Source: Desulfocarbo indianensis
GTDB taxonomy: Bacteria; Desulfobacterota; Desulfarculia; Desulfarculales; Desulfarculaceae
Assembly: GCA_001184205.1 (NCBI GenBank)
Contig: LBMP01000004.1
Span: forward strand, 323,755-387,754
Direction of reading: 5' to 3'
Length of the DNA: 64,000 nucleotides
A program made the position numbers and the translations under genes. The notes below the pieces were generated by a model. That model saw only the letters and a program-made list of their open reading frames with translations. It was not told where the DNA came from and did not search any database. Positions 52,350 through 59,625 of this stretch are shown here, piece after piece. Positions within the stretch are counted from its first letter, which is position 1, and every line of letters begins with the position of its first letter.

Positions 52350-52892
52350 ATGGCTGCGCACTTGCACGAGCAACCCCAGGGGGCCATCGAGCTAAGGGAG
52401 TATTACCCCGGCCTGGTGGGCAGGATCATCCAGGAGCACGCGGTTTACTATCATGCCAACTGGGGCTTTGACCGCAGCTTCGAGGCCCAGGAGGGCCTGG
52501 AGCTGAGCCAGTGCGCGCTCAACCTGGACCCGGAGCGGGAGGGCCTGTGGGCGGCCATGGTGGATGGCCAGTTCGCGGGCAGCGTGGCCATCACCATGAG
52601 CGAGGAAGGCGCGCGCCTGCGCTGGTTTTTGGTGAGGCCCCGCTTCCACGGCCACGGCCTTGGCCGGCTGCTTTTGGAGCGCGCCCTGCAATTTTGCCGG
52701 GAGCGGCAATACCGCCGGGTGCACCTTTGGACCTTCCGCGGCCTGGAGGCGGCCCGCAGGCTCTACCTGGCCTATGGCTTCAAGCTGGCGGAGGAAAATC
52801 TGGTGCGCCAGTGGGGCCGCGAGCTTTACGAGCAAAAATACGAGCTGAGCCTAACCTCGCCCAGCGCCGGAGAATTGTCCGATATCCTCTAG
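52350..52892 (+). CDS. GNAT family N-acetyltransferase
   Basis: This encodes about 180 aa. The acetyl-CoA binding motif A reads LRWFLVRPRFHGHGLGRLLL, followed by RRVHLWTFRGLEAARRLYLA, the common GNAT end. ATG 52350 has GGGAGGCGGG upstream. Proteins fusing a MarR domain to just such a GNAT domain are known; here the two halves are separate divergent genes. Confidence 0.88.
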   Translation: MAAHLHEQPQGAIELREYYPGLVGRIIQEHAVYYHANWGFDRSFEAQEGLELSQCALNLDPEREGLWAAMVDGQFAGSVAITMSEEGARLRWFLVRPRFHGHGLGRLLLERALQFCRERQYRRVHLWTFRGLEAARRLYLAYGFKLAEENLVRQWGRELYEQKYELSLTSPSAGELSDIL

Positions 52893-52996
52893 CAATCAGC
52901 CAGCGCTCACCGGCTGCGCGGCGGGCTGGCCTGGCAGCCGCGCGGCCGCGTAGCCGGTTCTGCTTTGTTTCAGCCAAGCCCCTCCAACCCCGAGCG

Positions 52997-53545
52997 TCAA
53001 GCCCGCGCCTTTTTGCGGGAGCCCTTCCACCAAAAGAACAGGCCGGACAGCCAAAACAAGACGCTCAAGCCCCAGACGGTCCGCGCCCATTTGGGCGCCT
53101 CGCTCGCCTGCCCGGCCGGGTCGGCCGGTGCCGCCGGGGCGGCGGGGGCGGCGGCGTCCGGCGCGGCCTGGTCTGGTTTCTGCTGCCAGGTGGTTTCGGC
53201 CCTGTGGCCCATGCCGTCTTCCATGACCGCCTGCCATGGGCCGGGCTCCTGGGGCACGAAGGCGAAGCGGCCGCCCGCGTCGGCGTTGCCCATCTGATGG
53301 GTCTTGCCGGAGGGCCCCGTGATTTTCACCTTGGCGAAGCTCATGGCCTCGCCGTCGCTGTACAGGCCGGAGACGATCACCGCCGGTCCGGATATCGCCT
53401 CCAGCGCCACGCCATGGGCGCCGGCCGGCGCGGGAAGCCACGCCCAGCAGAGAAGCGCGGCCAAGCCCAGACTGAAGGCCGGGCGCGCCCAGCGCATGGC
53501 CGGATTGCCGTGGTGTTTGCTTGCAACATGATGGCGGCAGGTCAT
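52997..53545 (-). CDS. NikL-like nickel/cobalt transport accessory protein
   Basis: This encodes about 182 aa. A signal peptide (FSLGLAALLCWAWLPAPAGA) is followed by HGVALEAISGPAVIVSGLYS and FAFVPQEPGPWQAVMEDGMG, the pattern of the carboxypeptidase-regulatory-like domain of NikL, an extra subunit of Ni/Co ECF transporters. An Ala/Pro-rich linker and one C-terminal membrane anchor follow (VWGLSVLFWLSGLFFWW). No ECF transporter genes are adjacent. It lies just downstream of cooS, whose product needs nickel, but has its own promoter and leader. ATG 53545 is chosen because the signal peptide follows it. Confidence 0.75.
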   Translation of the reverse strand: MTCRHHVASKHHGNPAMRWARPAFSLGLAALLCWAWLPAPAGAHGVALEAISGPAVIVSGLYSDGEAMSFAKVKITGPSGKTHQMGNADAGGRFAFVPQEPGPWQAVMEDGMGHRAETTWQQKPDQAAPDAAAPAAPAAPADPAGQASEAPKWARTVWGLSVLFWLSGLFFWWKGSRKKARA

Positions 53546-53577
53546 TTCCACATCCCTTTCTGAAACAGTAAATACTA

Positions 53578-53617
53578 AAGGCCCTTGCTCCCAAGGGAAG
53601 CAAAGGCCTTCTTGACC
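53578..53617 (-). promoter_or_regulatory. conserved leader element plus terminator-like hairpin before the NikL-like gene
   Basis: On the minus strand GGTCAAGAAGGCC (53617-53605) runs into a hairpin (arms 53595-53610 and 53578-53592, AAGGCC...GGGCCTT) ending in TTTAG. The same GGTCA-x-GAAGGCC plus hairpin occurs before the TonB/DUF4198 operon at 61938-61978. Upstream, TTGATC can pair with GGTCAA. The arrangement looks like transcription attenuation. Confidence 0.55.
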
Positions 53618-53690
53618 AAAATCCGGCGTTAAGATCAACTGGCCGCGCGCCTGGTGCTTCATCACCCCGTTTTTTAGTGCGGCCAAGGCG

Positions 53691-53719
53691 ATACTAGCCC
53701 GGCGCGGTCGCGCTGTCAA
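53691..53719 (-). promoter_or_regulatory. sigma70 promoter of the NikL-like gene
   Basis: On the minus strand TTGACA (53719-53714) and TAGTAT (53696-53691) are separated by 17 bp. This leaves an mRNA leader of about 140 nt. Confidence 0.75.
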
Positions 53720-53744
53720 TGGCCGGCTAGGGCGCGGGCTGGGC

Positions 53745-53775
53745 GAAAAAACGGCGGGGCCGTATGGCCCCGCCG
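53745..53775 (-). terminator. intrinsic terminator of cooS
   Basis: CGGCGGGGCC (53752-53761) pairs with GGCCCCGCCG (53766-53775). On the minus strand the hairpin is followed by TTTTTTC. Confidence 0.9.
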
Positions 53776-53800
53776 CTGGCGTTATCCAATTCGGTCGGCT

Positions 53801-55771
53801 CTAGGCTTCCACGGCCCGGCGGGCGGCCATGTCCACCAGCACCCGTTCGCGGCCCTTGTCCAGGCCCAGGGCGGCGCGCTTCTTGTTGATGTGGTCGATC
53901 ATGAGCCGCGCCATCTCATAGGGATCCGGCGTGAAGCCCCACTTGCCCATGCCTTGCTCCTCCAGGCGCTTGAACATGAGCTCGTGGAACTTGGTGCCTT
54001 CCACGATGGGGAAGGTGACGCCGAAGATGGTGTACACGCCGGAAGCCACGAAATACTGGCCGATGGCGATGGCCTTCTCGCTCATGTATTCCGGGGCGGC
54101 GCCGGCCACCGGCAGGTCGGCGATGCTCTCGCCCAGGCCGCCGGCTTTCACCATCTCGGAGCAGGCGATGAGGATGCGCGAGTTGTCCACGCAGGCGCCC
54201 AGGCCCAATACCGGCGGCATGCCCACCGCCTCGCACACCTCCCTGAGGCCGGGCCCGGCCAGGGCCGCCGCCTCCGGGGTGAGCAGGCCCGCCTTGGCCA
54301 GGGAAACCTGGGAGCAGCCGGTCTGCACCACCAGCACGTCGTTCTTGATGAGTTCCTTGACCAGCTCCACGTGCACCCAGTCCTGCTTGACCCTGGGGTT
54401 GGTGCAGCCCACCACGCCGGCCACGCCGCGGATGCGGCCGTTGATGATGTTTTCGTTCAAGGGCGTGTAGGAGCCGCGGAAGGTGCCGCCCAGCATGTAG
54501 TTGATGTATTCATGGGAGAAGCCGTGCACGCCGATGTTTTTCTGCTTGGGGATCTGCACCGGCACGTCGCGGCCGGCAAAGCGCTTGATGGCCATTTCCA
54601 CCACCAGGTCGGTGCAGTCGCGGGGGTCGTCCTCCTCGAACTCGATGTGGGTGACGCCCTCGATGTGGGCGCGGGGGTTGGTGGTGAAAAGCCGGGTGCC
54701 GTAGCATTCAGCCACCTTGCCCAGGCCCTGCTTGATGCACTGCACGTCAACCGCCATGGCGTCCACCGCGCCGGTGACCAAGACCGCCTCGGTGCTCATG
54801 AAGTTGCCCGCGTGCGGCACGCCGTGGCGGGAGAGCATCTCCAGGCCGGAGCAGCACATGCCCACCAGGTTGATGCCCTTGGCGCCGGCGGCCTTGGCGG
54901 CTGCGATGAGTTTGGGATCGGAGACCGAAGCCAGCATGGAGTCGAACATGTTGGGCTCGTGACCGTGGACGATGATGTTTACCTGGTCCTCCTTGAGCAC
55001 GCCCATGTTCACCTCGGCTTGCACCGGCTTGGGCGTGCCGAAGAGAATGTCGCTGATCTCGGTGGAAACCATGGAGCCGCCCCAGCCGTCCGAGAGCGCC
55101 GTGCGGCTGATCTGCTTGATGATGTTCTCGTAATCCTGGTCCATGCCCATGTGGGTGCGGTGCATCATTTCCATGATCTCTCGCATGGCCCCGCGGGGAA
55201 CCACCCCGGCCTTGCGCCACGTCTCCTGGGTGGCCTTGGGGGCGCGCTTGATAAAGGGCAACTCGCCTTCCACCTGGGTGTAGGTCTTTTCCAACTCGTT
55301 GGCCAGGTCGCGGGCGATGGCCGTGACCTCGCGGTCCTTGGTGGCGATGCCCAGTTCCTCGGCCACCTCGAAAAGCTTTTCGGTGTCCTTGATCTCGTAG
55401 TCCTTGATGCGGCCTTCCACCACGTTGCGGAAGAGTTTCACCATTTCCATGCCGTGGTCGGTGTGGGCGGCCGAGCCGGTGGCCACCATGCGGCCGAAGT
55501 TGCGCGACTGGATGGTGTCTATGGTGGCTCCGCAAACGCCCACCTTGCCATAGGGGTCGTTGGCGTTCAGCCGGCAGGGTCCCATGAAACAGTGCTTGCA
55601 GCAGGCGCTTTTGGCGCCGATGGGGCAAGCTTTCATGGCCACCGCCCGGTCAAAGGATATTTCCACGCCGTCCTTGCGGGCCTTGGCCAGCATCTCTTGG
55701 GTTGATTCGCAGATGGTCAGGTCCTGAGGTTTAATCAATTCCTTCTTGGCCTCTTTCTTCTCAATCGCCAT
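53801..55771 (-). CDS. cooS: anaerobic Ni carbon-monoxide dehydrogenase catalytic subunit
   Basis: This encodes 656 aa, the usual CooS length. N-terminal Cys blocks CPIGAKSACCKHCFMGPCR and VGVCGATID supply the B and D clusters. Cluster C ligands are visible around HGHEPNMFDSML, NLVGMCCSGLEML, GVVGCTNPR, VQTGCSQVSLA and LGLGACVDNSRI. It oxidises CO to CO2 (or the reverse) at a Ni-Fe-S site. No acetyl-CoA synthase, cooF or cooC is adjacent, so it stands alone here. GGAGG lies before the ATG at 55771. A NikL-like nickel-uptake gene follows its terminator. Confidence 0.97.
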   Translation of the reverse strand: MAIEKKEAKKELIKPQDLTICESTQEMLAKARKDGVEISFDRAVAMKACPIGAKSACCKHCFMGPCRLNANDPYGKVGVCGATIDTIQSRNFGRMVATGSAAHTDHGMEMVKLFRNVVEGRIKDYEIKDTEKLFEVAEELGIATKDREVTAIARDLANELEKTYTQVEGELPFIKRAPKATQETWRKAGVVPRGAMREIMEMMHRTHMGMDQDYENIIKQISRTALSDGWGGSMVSTEISDILFGTPKPVQAEVNMGVLKEDQVNIIVHGHEPNMFDSMLASVSDPKLIAAAKAAGAKGINLVGMCCSGLEMLSRHGVPHAGNFMSTEAVLVTGAVDAMAVDVQCIKQGLGKVAECYGTRLFTTNPRAHIEGVTHIEFEEDDPRDCTDLVVEMAIKRFAGRDVPVQIPKQKNIGVHGFSHEYINYMLGGTFRGSYTPLNENIINGRIRGVAGVVGCTNPRVKQDWVHVELVKELIKNDVLVVQTGCSQVSLAKAGLLTPEAAALAGPGLREVCEAVGMPPVLGLGACVDNSRILIACSEMVKAGGLGESIADLPVAGAAPEYMSEKAIAIGQYFVASGVYTIFGVTFPIVEGTKFHELMFKRLEEQGMGKWGFTPDPYEMARLMIDHINKKRAALGLDKGRERVLVDMAARRAVEA

Positions 55772-56235
55772 GCCGGAGCCTCCTTCATGGAAGTTTTTAG
55801 GCTTTTAAAGCAAACCGTTAGACAGCTATGTCCCCCTCGCCATCCGGCCCGCATAGCATAAACCAGATCACTTTTATAAGAATAACCACTATGGCGGGCT
55901 TTTACCAGAAATAATAATCAATATTTATAGCAAATAGATTATGGCCTGTTAAAGCTGTATAAACAAGTAGTTAATTGAAATTAAGCCGGGAAGGATAATA
56001 CATTAAAACCAAATAAACGGATCATGAATACCAAAAAGGCGCCGCGCGGGAGCATGGCCACCCTTCCATGCCTTGCTGCCGGCCAATCTCGCCCACCTAT
56101 GGGAGCCGCCGCAGACGCCCGGGGCCGCTTGCGGGGGCGGCTCCATTGACCGCCAGCAAATAAGTGGGCTACCATGCGCGGAATTGGGCTGGCTTGCTTA
56201 AGGACTGGCGGCAGAACAGACAAGGCGCGGGGATC
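55772..56235. other. intergenic region upstream of cooS
   Basis: No gene is supported. The part from 55850 to 55990 is strikingly AT-rich and must hold the cooS promoter; on the minus strand TTGTTT and CATAAT are 17 bp apart (55960-55932). I see no clear CooA or FNR consensus palindrome. Confidence 0.45.
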
Positions 56236-56484
56236 ATGACGAAGGCATGTTTTCAGTGCGGCCGGAAAGGCGCGGACCTGTTTGGTTATTGCGTCTGCGA
56301 TTCATGCAAGGCCAAATTGGGCCTGTTCACGGATGCAACCATCAAAAGGCACATCGCCAAATACGAGACCCAGGGCAAATCCTATGCGGAAGAAATAAAC
56401 AACAGGCTGCACATATTGGATGAAGATTACATCAAGAAGAAAATCAAGCTTCTGCATGTCCGGGAGCGCTTGCAGCACATATAA
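56236..56484 (+). CDS. small zinc-ribbon protein of unknown function
   Basis: This encodes 82 aa. Two Cys pairs, CFQCGRKG and CVCDSCKAKLGLF, form a zinc ribbon. A charged helical part follows: RHIAKYETQGKSYAEEINN, then DEDYIKKKIKLLH. It looks like a real, conserved small protein of deltaproteobacteria, but I cannot name it. ATG 56236 follows GGGG. Confidence 0.65.
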   Translation: MTKACFQCGRKGADLFGYCVCDSCKAKLGLFTDATIKRHIAKYETQGKSYAEEINNRLHILDEDYIKKKIKLLHVRERLQHI

Positions 56485-56559
56485 GCGCGATCGGCCGCAC
56501 CTCGCTTGGCCGCCAGCGACGGCTGGCGGCAAGGGGCGGGGCCGGGGTGTTGACCCAAC

Positions 56560-56943
56560 TCAGCTTGAGGGGCTGGGCGCAGCTACCGTCAAGCGAAACA
56601 GTCCGTTGGGCCGGCCGATGGGCTTTCCGTCTTCAGCCAATAAAAAGGTGTTCATGATTTGGGCGGGGTCATAATGCTTGACCAGTCGCAAGCCCCGCTC
56701 CGCCAAGAAGGATTCGATCTTCCCGTCCTCCACGCTGAACCTGAACGACTCGTCAGGGCGTTTTGCTTTCATAAGCGTGATTAATTCCGCCGCGCCGTAA
56801 TAATCAGAGCTTTCAGCGGCGGAGAGGCTGACGGTGTAGTCAAAGGCGAGAAGGCTATTTCGGCGCGCCTTTATAAAAAGCAATAATTTCGCCTCTGCTC
56901 GTCGCCAAGGCGGCGGGCGCAGCGGGCAGGCCTGAATCGTCAC
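56560..56943 (-). pseudogene. C-terminal remnant of a class I SAM methyltransferase
   Basis: The frame carries NSLLAFDYTVSL, ESFRFSVEDGKIESFLAERG and DGKPIGRPNGLFRLTVAA. This parallels the last ~100 residues of the intact methyltransferase at 57034-58035 (SSVVFDYLPPS, EPFTFGIEPDNSSTFLKKQG, NGKPFGTLPDFFWITQAR). The SAM-binding half is missing and the residues before NSLL do not fit the family. It is a decayed paralogue. Confidence 0.65.
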
Positions 56944-57021
56944 GCGCGGGGCAAGCCGGCAAGGAGGGGCGGCGTCAGCGTCTCAGGTTGCGGGAAATCT
57001 CATAGTCGGGAACGGCGAGCC
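56777..57021. repeat. left copy of a diverged direct repeat flanking the methyltransferase gene
   Basis: GTGATTAATTCCGCCGCGCC to GGAACGGCGAG matches 58597-58777 in the same orientation, with near-identical blocks at both ends (CGCCGTAATAATC; GTCTCAGGTTG-GGGAAATCT). The middle is shorter in the right copy. Confidence 0.75.
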
Positions 57022-57033
57022 CGCGCGGCCGCC

Positions 57034-58035
57034 TCACTTACCGGACACCCTGGCCTGGGTGATCCAGAAGAAATCGGGTAGGGTGCCGAAGGGCTTTCCG
57101 TTGCTGCTGGTCATGTACTCCGTCACCAGATAATCATGTCCTATATCGGATACCTGGGTTAGACCCTGTTTTTTGAGAAAAGTGCTGGAGTTGTCCGGTT
57201 CTATGCCGAAAGTGAAAGGCTCGCCCAGGCTTCTCACATAATTCGCCACGATTTTGGCATAGGGATTCTTGGTGTAGGTCCCTTTCACCACGGAAGGCGG
57301 CAGGTAATCGAAAACCACCGAGCTGCCCGGCGCGGCATTCTTGGCAATAAATTGCAGGGTGCTCTCCACGGCGGCGGGGTCCAAGTAATAGATCACCCCC
57401 TCCCAAATGAACAAGGTCTTCTGGTTATTTTGGTAACCAAGCTTGGCGAGCACCGCGCCCAGATCCTGGGTGTTGAAGTCTATGGGCGCATAGGTGACAT
57501 TCACTGGCAGGTTGGCCAGTTTTTCGCGCATAATCTCCTTTTTGGCAGCCGACATGGCCGGCAGATCCACCTCGAAGAACCTTACCTTGGGGAACTCCTT
57601 GTGGAATCGATAGGCCCTGGTGTCATAGCCCGCTCCCAGAATCACCACCTGGTCGGCGCCGGCCTCGAGTTCCTTTCTGAGCACGACATCGATGTGCTTG
57701 GTGCGGGCGGTGAAGTAGAAAAACATCCAGCTTTTCTTATCGATAAGTCTCTGGACCAGTGGTTCGAACTCCCCCCTCCATCCCATCTTTTGACGCAACA
57801 CATCCTCGTCGGCTAATTTGGCCGCCAAATAGTCCGGGTTACGGGTCTTGGGGTCCGGGTTGTGGGCTCCGATCGCCCGCAGATACATTATCACAGAGGC
57901 GGTGTTGGATGGTTTTGGGGAATCGGCCGTGCAGCCCGCCGCTGCCAACAGCAACAGCGACAACCCTATTGCCATGGCCAGGCATTTCCCCCAGCGGACG
58001 CCCCCCCAAGAGCCGCGGTATTTTCCAGGCCTCAT
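57034..58035 (-). CDS. lipoprotein-anchored class I SAM-dependent methyltransferase (TIGR00027/LCMT-like)
   Basis: This encodes about 333 aa. Residues 1-35 are a lipoprotein signal (AMAIGLSLLLLAAAGC, lipobox AAGC). The mature part is a leucine-carboxymethyltransferase-like domain with the SAM motif VVILGAGYDTRAYRF, the acidic FFEVDLPAM and LFIWEGVIYYLD. ATG 58035 has AAGGAGAC upstream, which supports the lipoprotein start. A lipid-anchored SAM methyltransferase is odd because SAM is cytoplasmic. The substrate is unknown. Decayed copies flank it on both sides. Confidence 0.82.
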   Translation of the reverse strand: MRPGKYRGSWGGVRWGKCLAMAIGLSLLLLAAAGCTADSPKPSNTASVIMYLRAIGAHNPDPKTRNPDYLAAKLADEDVLRQKMGWRGEFEPLVQRLIDKKSWMFFYFTARTKHIDVVLRKELEAGADQVVILGAGYDTRAYRFHKEFPKVRFFEVDLPAMSAAKKEIMREKLANLPVNVTYAPIDFNTQDLGAVLAKLGYQNNQKTLFIWEGVIYYLDPAAVESTLQFIAKNAAPGSSVVFDYLPPSVVKGTYTKNPYAKIVANYVRSLGEPFTFGIEPDNSSTFLKKQGLTQVSDIGHDYLVTEYMTSSNGKPFGTLPDFFWITQARVSGK

Positions 58036-58596
58036 GTCTTGTCTCCTTTCCTTCGTTTTACGTGCCAATAAGCCAACAATCCCAGCCCTATGGCGGCCAG
58101 ACCGCACACCGGGGCTCCCGGGCCCAGCCCAGGGAGGAGTGGCCCCCCCTCCGGCGCGAAGACACCGCCGCGGCGGTGTCACAGGAGAAACTGGTCCCCC
58201 CGCTTGACCCGCACGAGCGGCACGAAGAACAGGATGAGGTAACTGGTCCCGGCGAAAAAGCCGGGCCGTGGCCAGGCCGCAATGGGGGCACAGCCTGGGG
58301 TTGTCGTCCAGCGTGGTCTTTTGGGGCTGCAGCCCGCAGATGGAGAAGAAAACGTATCTTGCGTTACTCGTGGTCCTTCAGCCTGGGGTTGTGTCCCACA
58401 AGTAATATAAATGCGAAGCAATTACGCCATTGGGAAGCAAAGATGGTATCGCTTCTATTTTTCTACGCCATTTTTCCTGGAACTGTCAAGCCCTGTGAGT
58501 CCCCCGGCAGAGCCGGAGGTTGCTCCATTATTCTTGGATGTTCCAGCCGCCCCAGAGGACGGGGATGGGATAGACAAGGTTGGCGACGTATAAATG

Positions 58597-58777
58597 GTGA
58601 TTAACTCTGCCGCGCCGTAATAATCTGGGGTTTTAGCGGCAGTGGCGCCCCTTTATACAAAAAGCAATCCTCCCGCCCCTGCTTGTAGCCGGGCCGCTTG
58701 CGCGGCGGGCGAGCCTGAATCGTCAAGCGCGGCGGCCGCGTCTCAGGTTGTGGGAAATCTCATAGCCGGGACGGCGA
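58597..58777. repeat. right copy of the diverged direct repeat
   Basis: This matches 56777-57021 (see that entry). It includes the part that in the left copy encodes the methyltransferase remnant, so it is a second, more eroded remnant. Confidence 0.75.
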
Positions 58778-58781
58778 GGGG

Positions 58782-58835
58782 GCGTCACCGGCCCGAACCG
58801 GGACGCGACGTAAGTCGCACTCGGGCCGGTGACGC
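58782..58835. terminator. strong inverted repeat after the TonB/DUF4198 operon
   Basis: GCGTCACCGGCCCGA (58782-58796) and TCGGGCCGGTGACGC (58821-58835) are perfectly complementary over 15 bp, with an inner GCGAC/GTCGC pair. It ends 10 bp after the DUF4198 stop. No T-run follows, so it may act in mRNA stability more than in intrinsic termination. Confidence 0.55.
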
Positions 58836-58845
58836 ATGGAGAGAT

Positions 58846-59607
58846 TTATTTCAGTTCAAAGGTTAGCACCGCGGTCTTGCTCAACTCGTCGCATTTGGCC
58901 GGGTCCGCAAACGGGCTTTTGTGGCTGACCCGCACCAGCCAGAGGCCGGCGCTCCACAGCTTGACATTGACCAAGCCCTCGGCGTTGGTCCTGGCGTAGA
59001 AGGCCATGGCGCCTTCCTTGCTGAAGCCGGCGAAGGTGGCGGTCACCTCGGCCTTGGCCAGGGGCTTGCCGGCCAGGAGCACCTTGACCGGCAGGTCAGC
59101 GCCGGCCTTGAGCGCGCCCGGATTGGCCAGGGGCACGATCTCCAAATCCTGGCCCACCACCTGCTGCACCGGATCGATCTTGCCGCCCAGGTTCACCAGA
59201 GCCTTGGCGTATTTCACGGAACGCACGCAGCGTATGGCCTCGGGCACCTCGTTCTTGGGCTTGTTCACGCTGCCCGCCGGGGACTTGGTGTACCACTGCT
59301 CTATCCTGCCGCCCGCCACCACATAGCTGCCGGCTGGCAGGGGCTTCACGGATTCGTATTTACATTCATCCTTCAGCTCGGTCTTGATCTCGCTGTTGGC
59401 CCCCACCACAAAGGGCGCCACCAGAAGCTTGGCGTCAATGGGCTCGCCTTTGGGGAAGCCGTGTCCGTAGCCGATTTCCACGGTGAGTTTCTGGCCGGCC
59501 TGGGCCGAGGGGCAGGTCAGCCAGAGGTCGTGGGCCATGGCCGCCGAAGCCGCCAGGCACAGGGCCAGGCAAAGCAGGGCGCCAGCGATAGTTTTGCCGG
59601 TTCTCAT
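58846..59607 (-). CDS. DUF4198 (NikM-like) periplasmic protein
   Basis: This encodes 253 aa. A signal peptide (AGALLCLALCLAASAAMA) is followed directly by HDLWLTCPSAQAGQKLTVEI and GYGHGFPKGEPI, the DUF4198/NikM pattern. The C-terminal part has GKPLAKAEVTATFAGFSKEG, then TNAEGLVNVKLWSAGLWLVR. DUF4198 proteins accompany nickel/cobalt uptake systems and TonB receptors. It is the second gene of the operon, 18 bp after the TonB receptor. The mature N-terminal His may bind the metal. Confidence 0.85.
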   Translation of the reverse strand: MRTGKTIAGALLCLALCLAASAAMAHDLWLTCPSAQAGQKLTVEIGYGHGFPKGEPIDAKLLVAPFVVGANSEIKTELKDECKYESVKPLPAGSYVVAGGRIEQWYTKSPAGSVNKPKNEVPEAIRCVRSVKYAKALVNLGGKIDPVQQVVGQDLEIVPLANPGALKAGADLPVKVLLAGKPLAKAEVTATFAGFSKEGAMAFYARTNAEGLVNVKLWSAGLWLVRVSHKSPFADPAKCDELSKTAVLTFELK

Positions 59608-59625
59608 GATTCAATCACCTTTCCT

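Larger units (their letters stand above)
58036..58845. other. degenerate region between methyltransferase and DUF4198 gene
   Basis: No intact gene is recognised. On the minus strand a frame at 58179-58421 ends in a hydrophobic helix (GFFAGTSYLILFFVPLVRVK). Another short frame ends at the methyltransferase start (ATGA overlap) with VCGLAAIGLGLLAYWHVKRR, like a C-terminal membrane anchor. Both lack proper starts. The 14-mer CAGCCTGGGGTTGT occurs at 58291-58304 and 58379-58392. The region looks like gene debris. Confidence 0.45.

Noticed and set aside
53891-55705. 604-aa open frame opposite cooS
   Set aside because: CooS is unmistakable on the minus strand; the antisense frame has no ribosome binding site or motifs.
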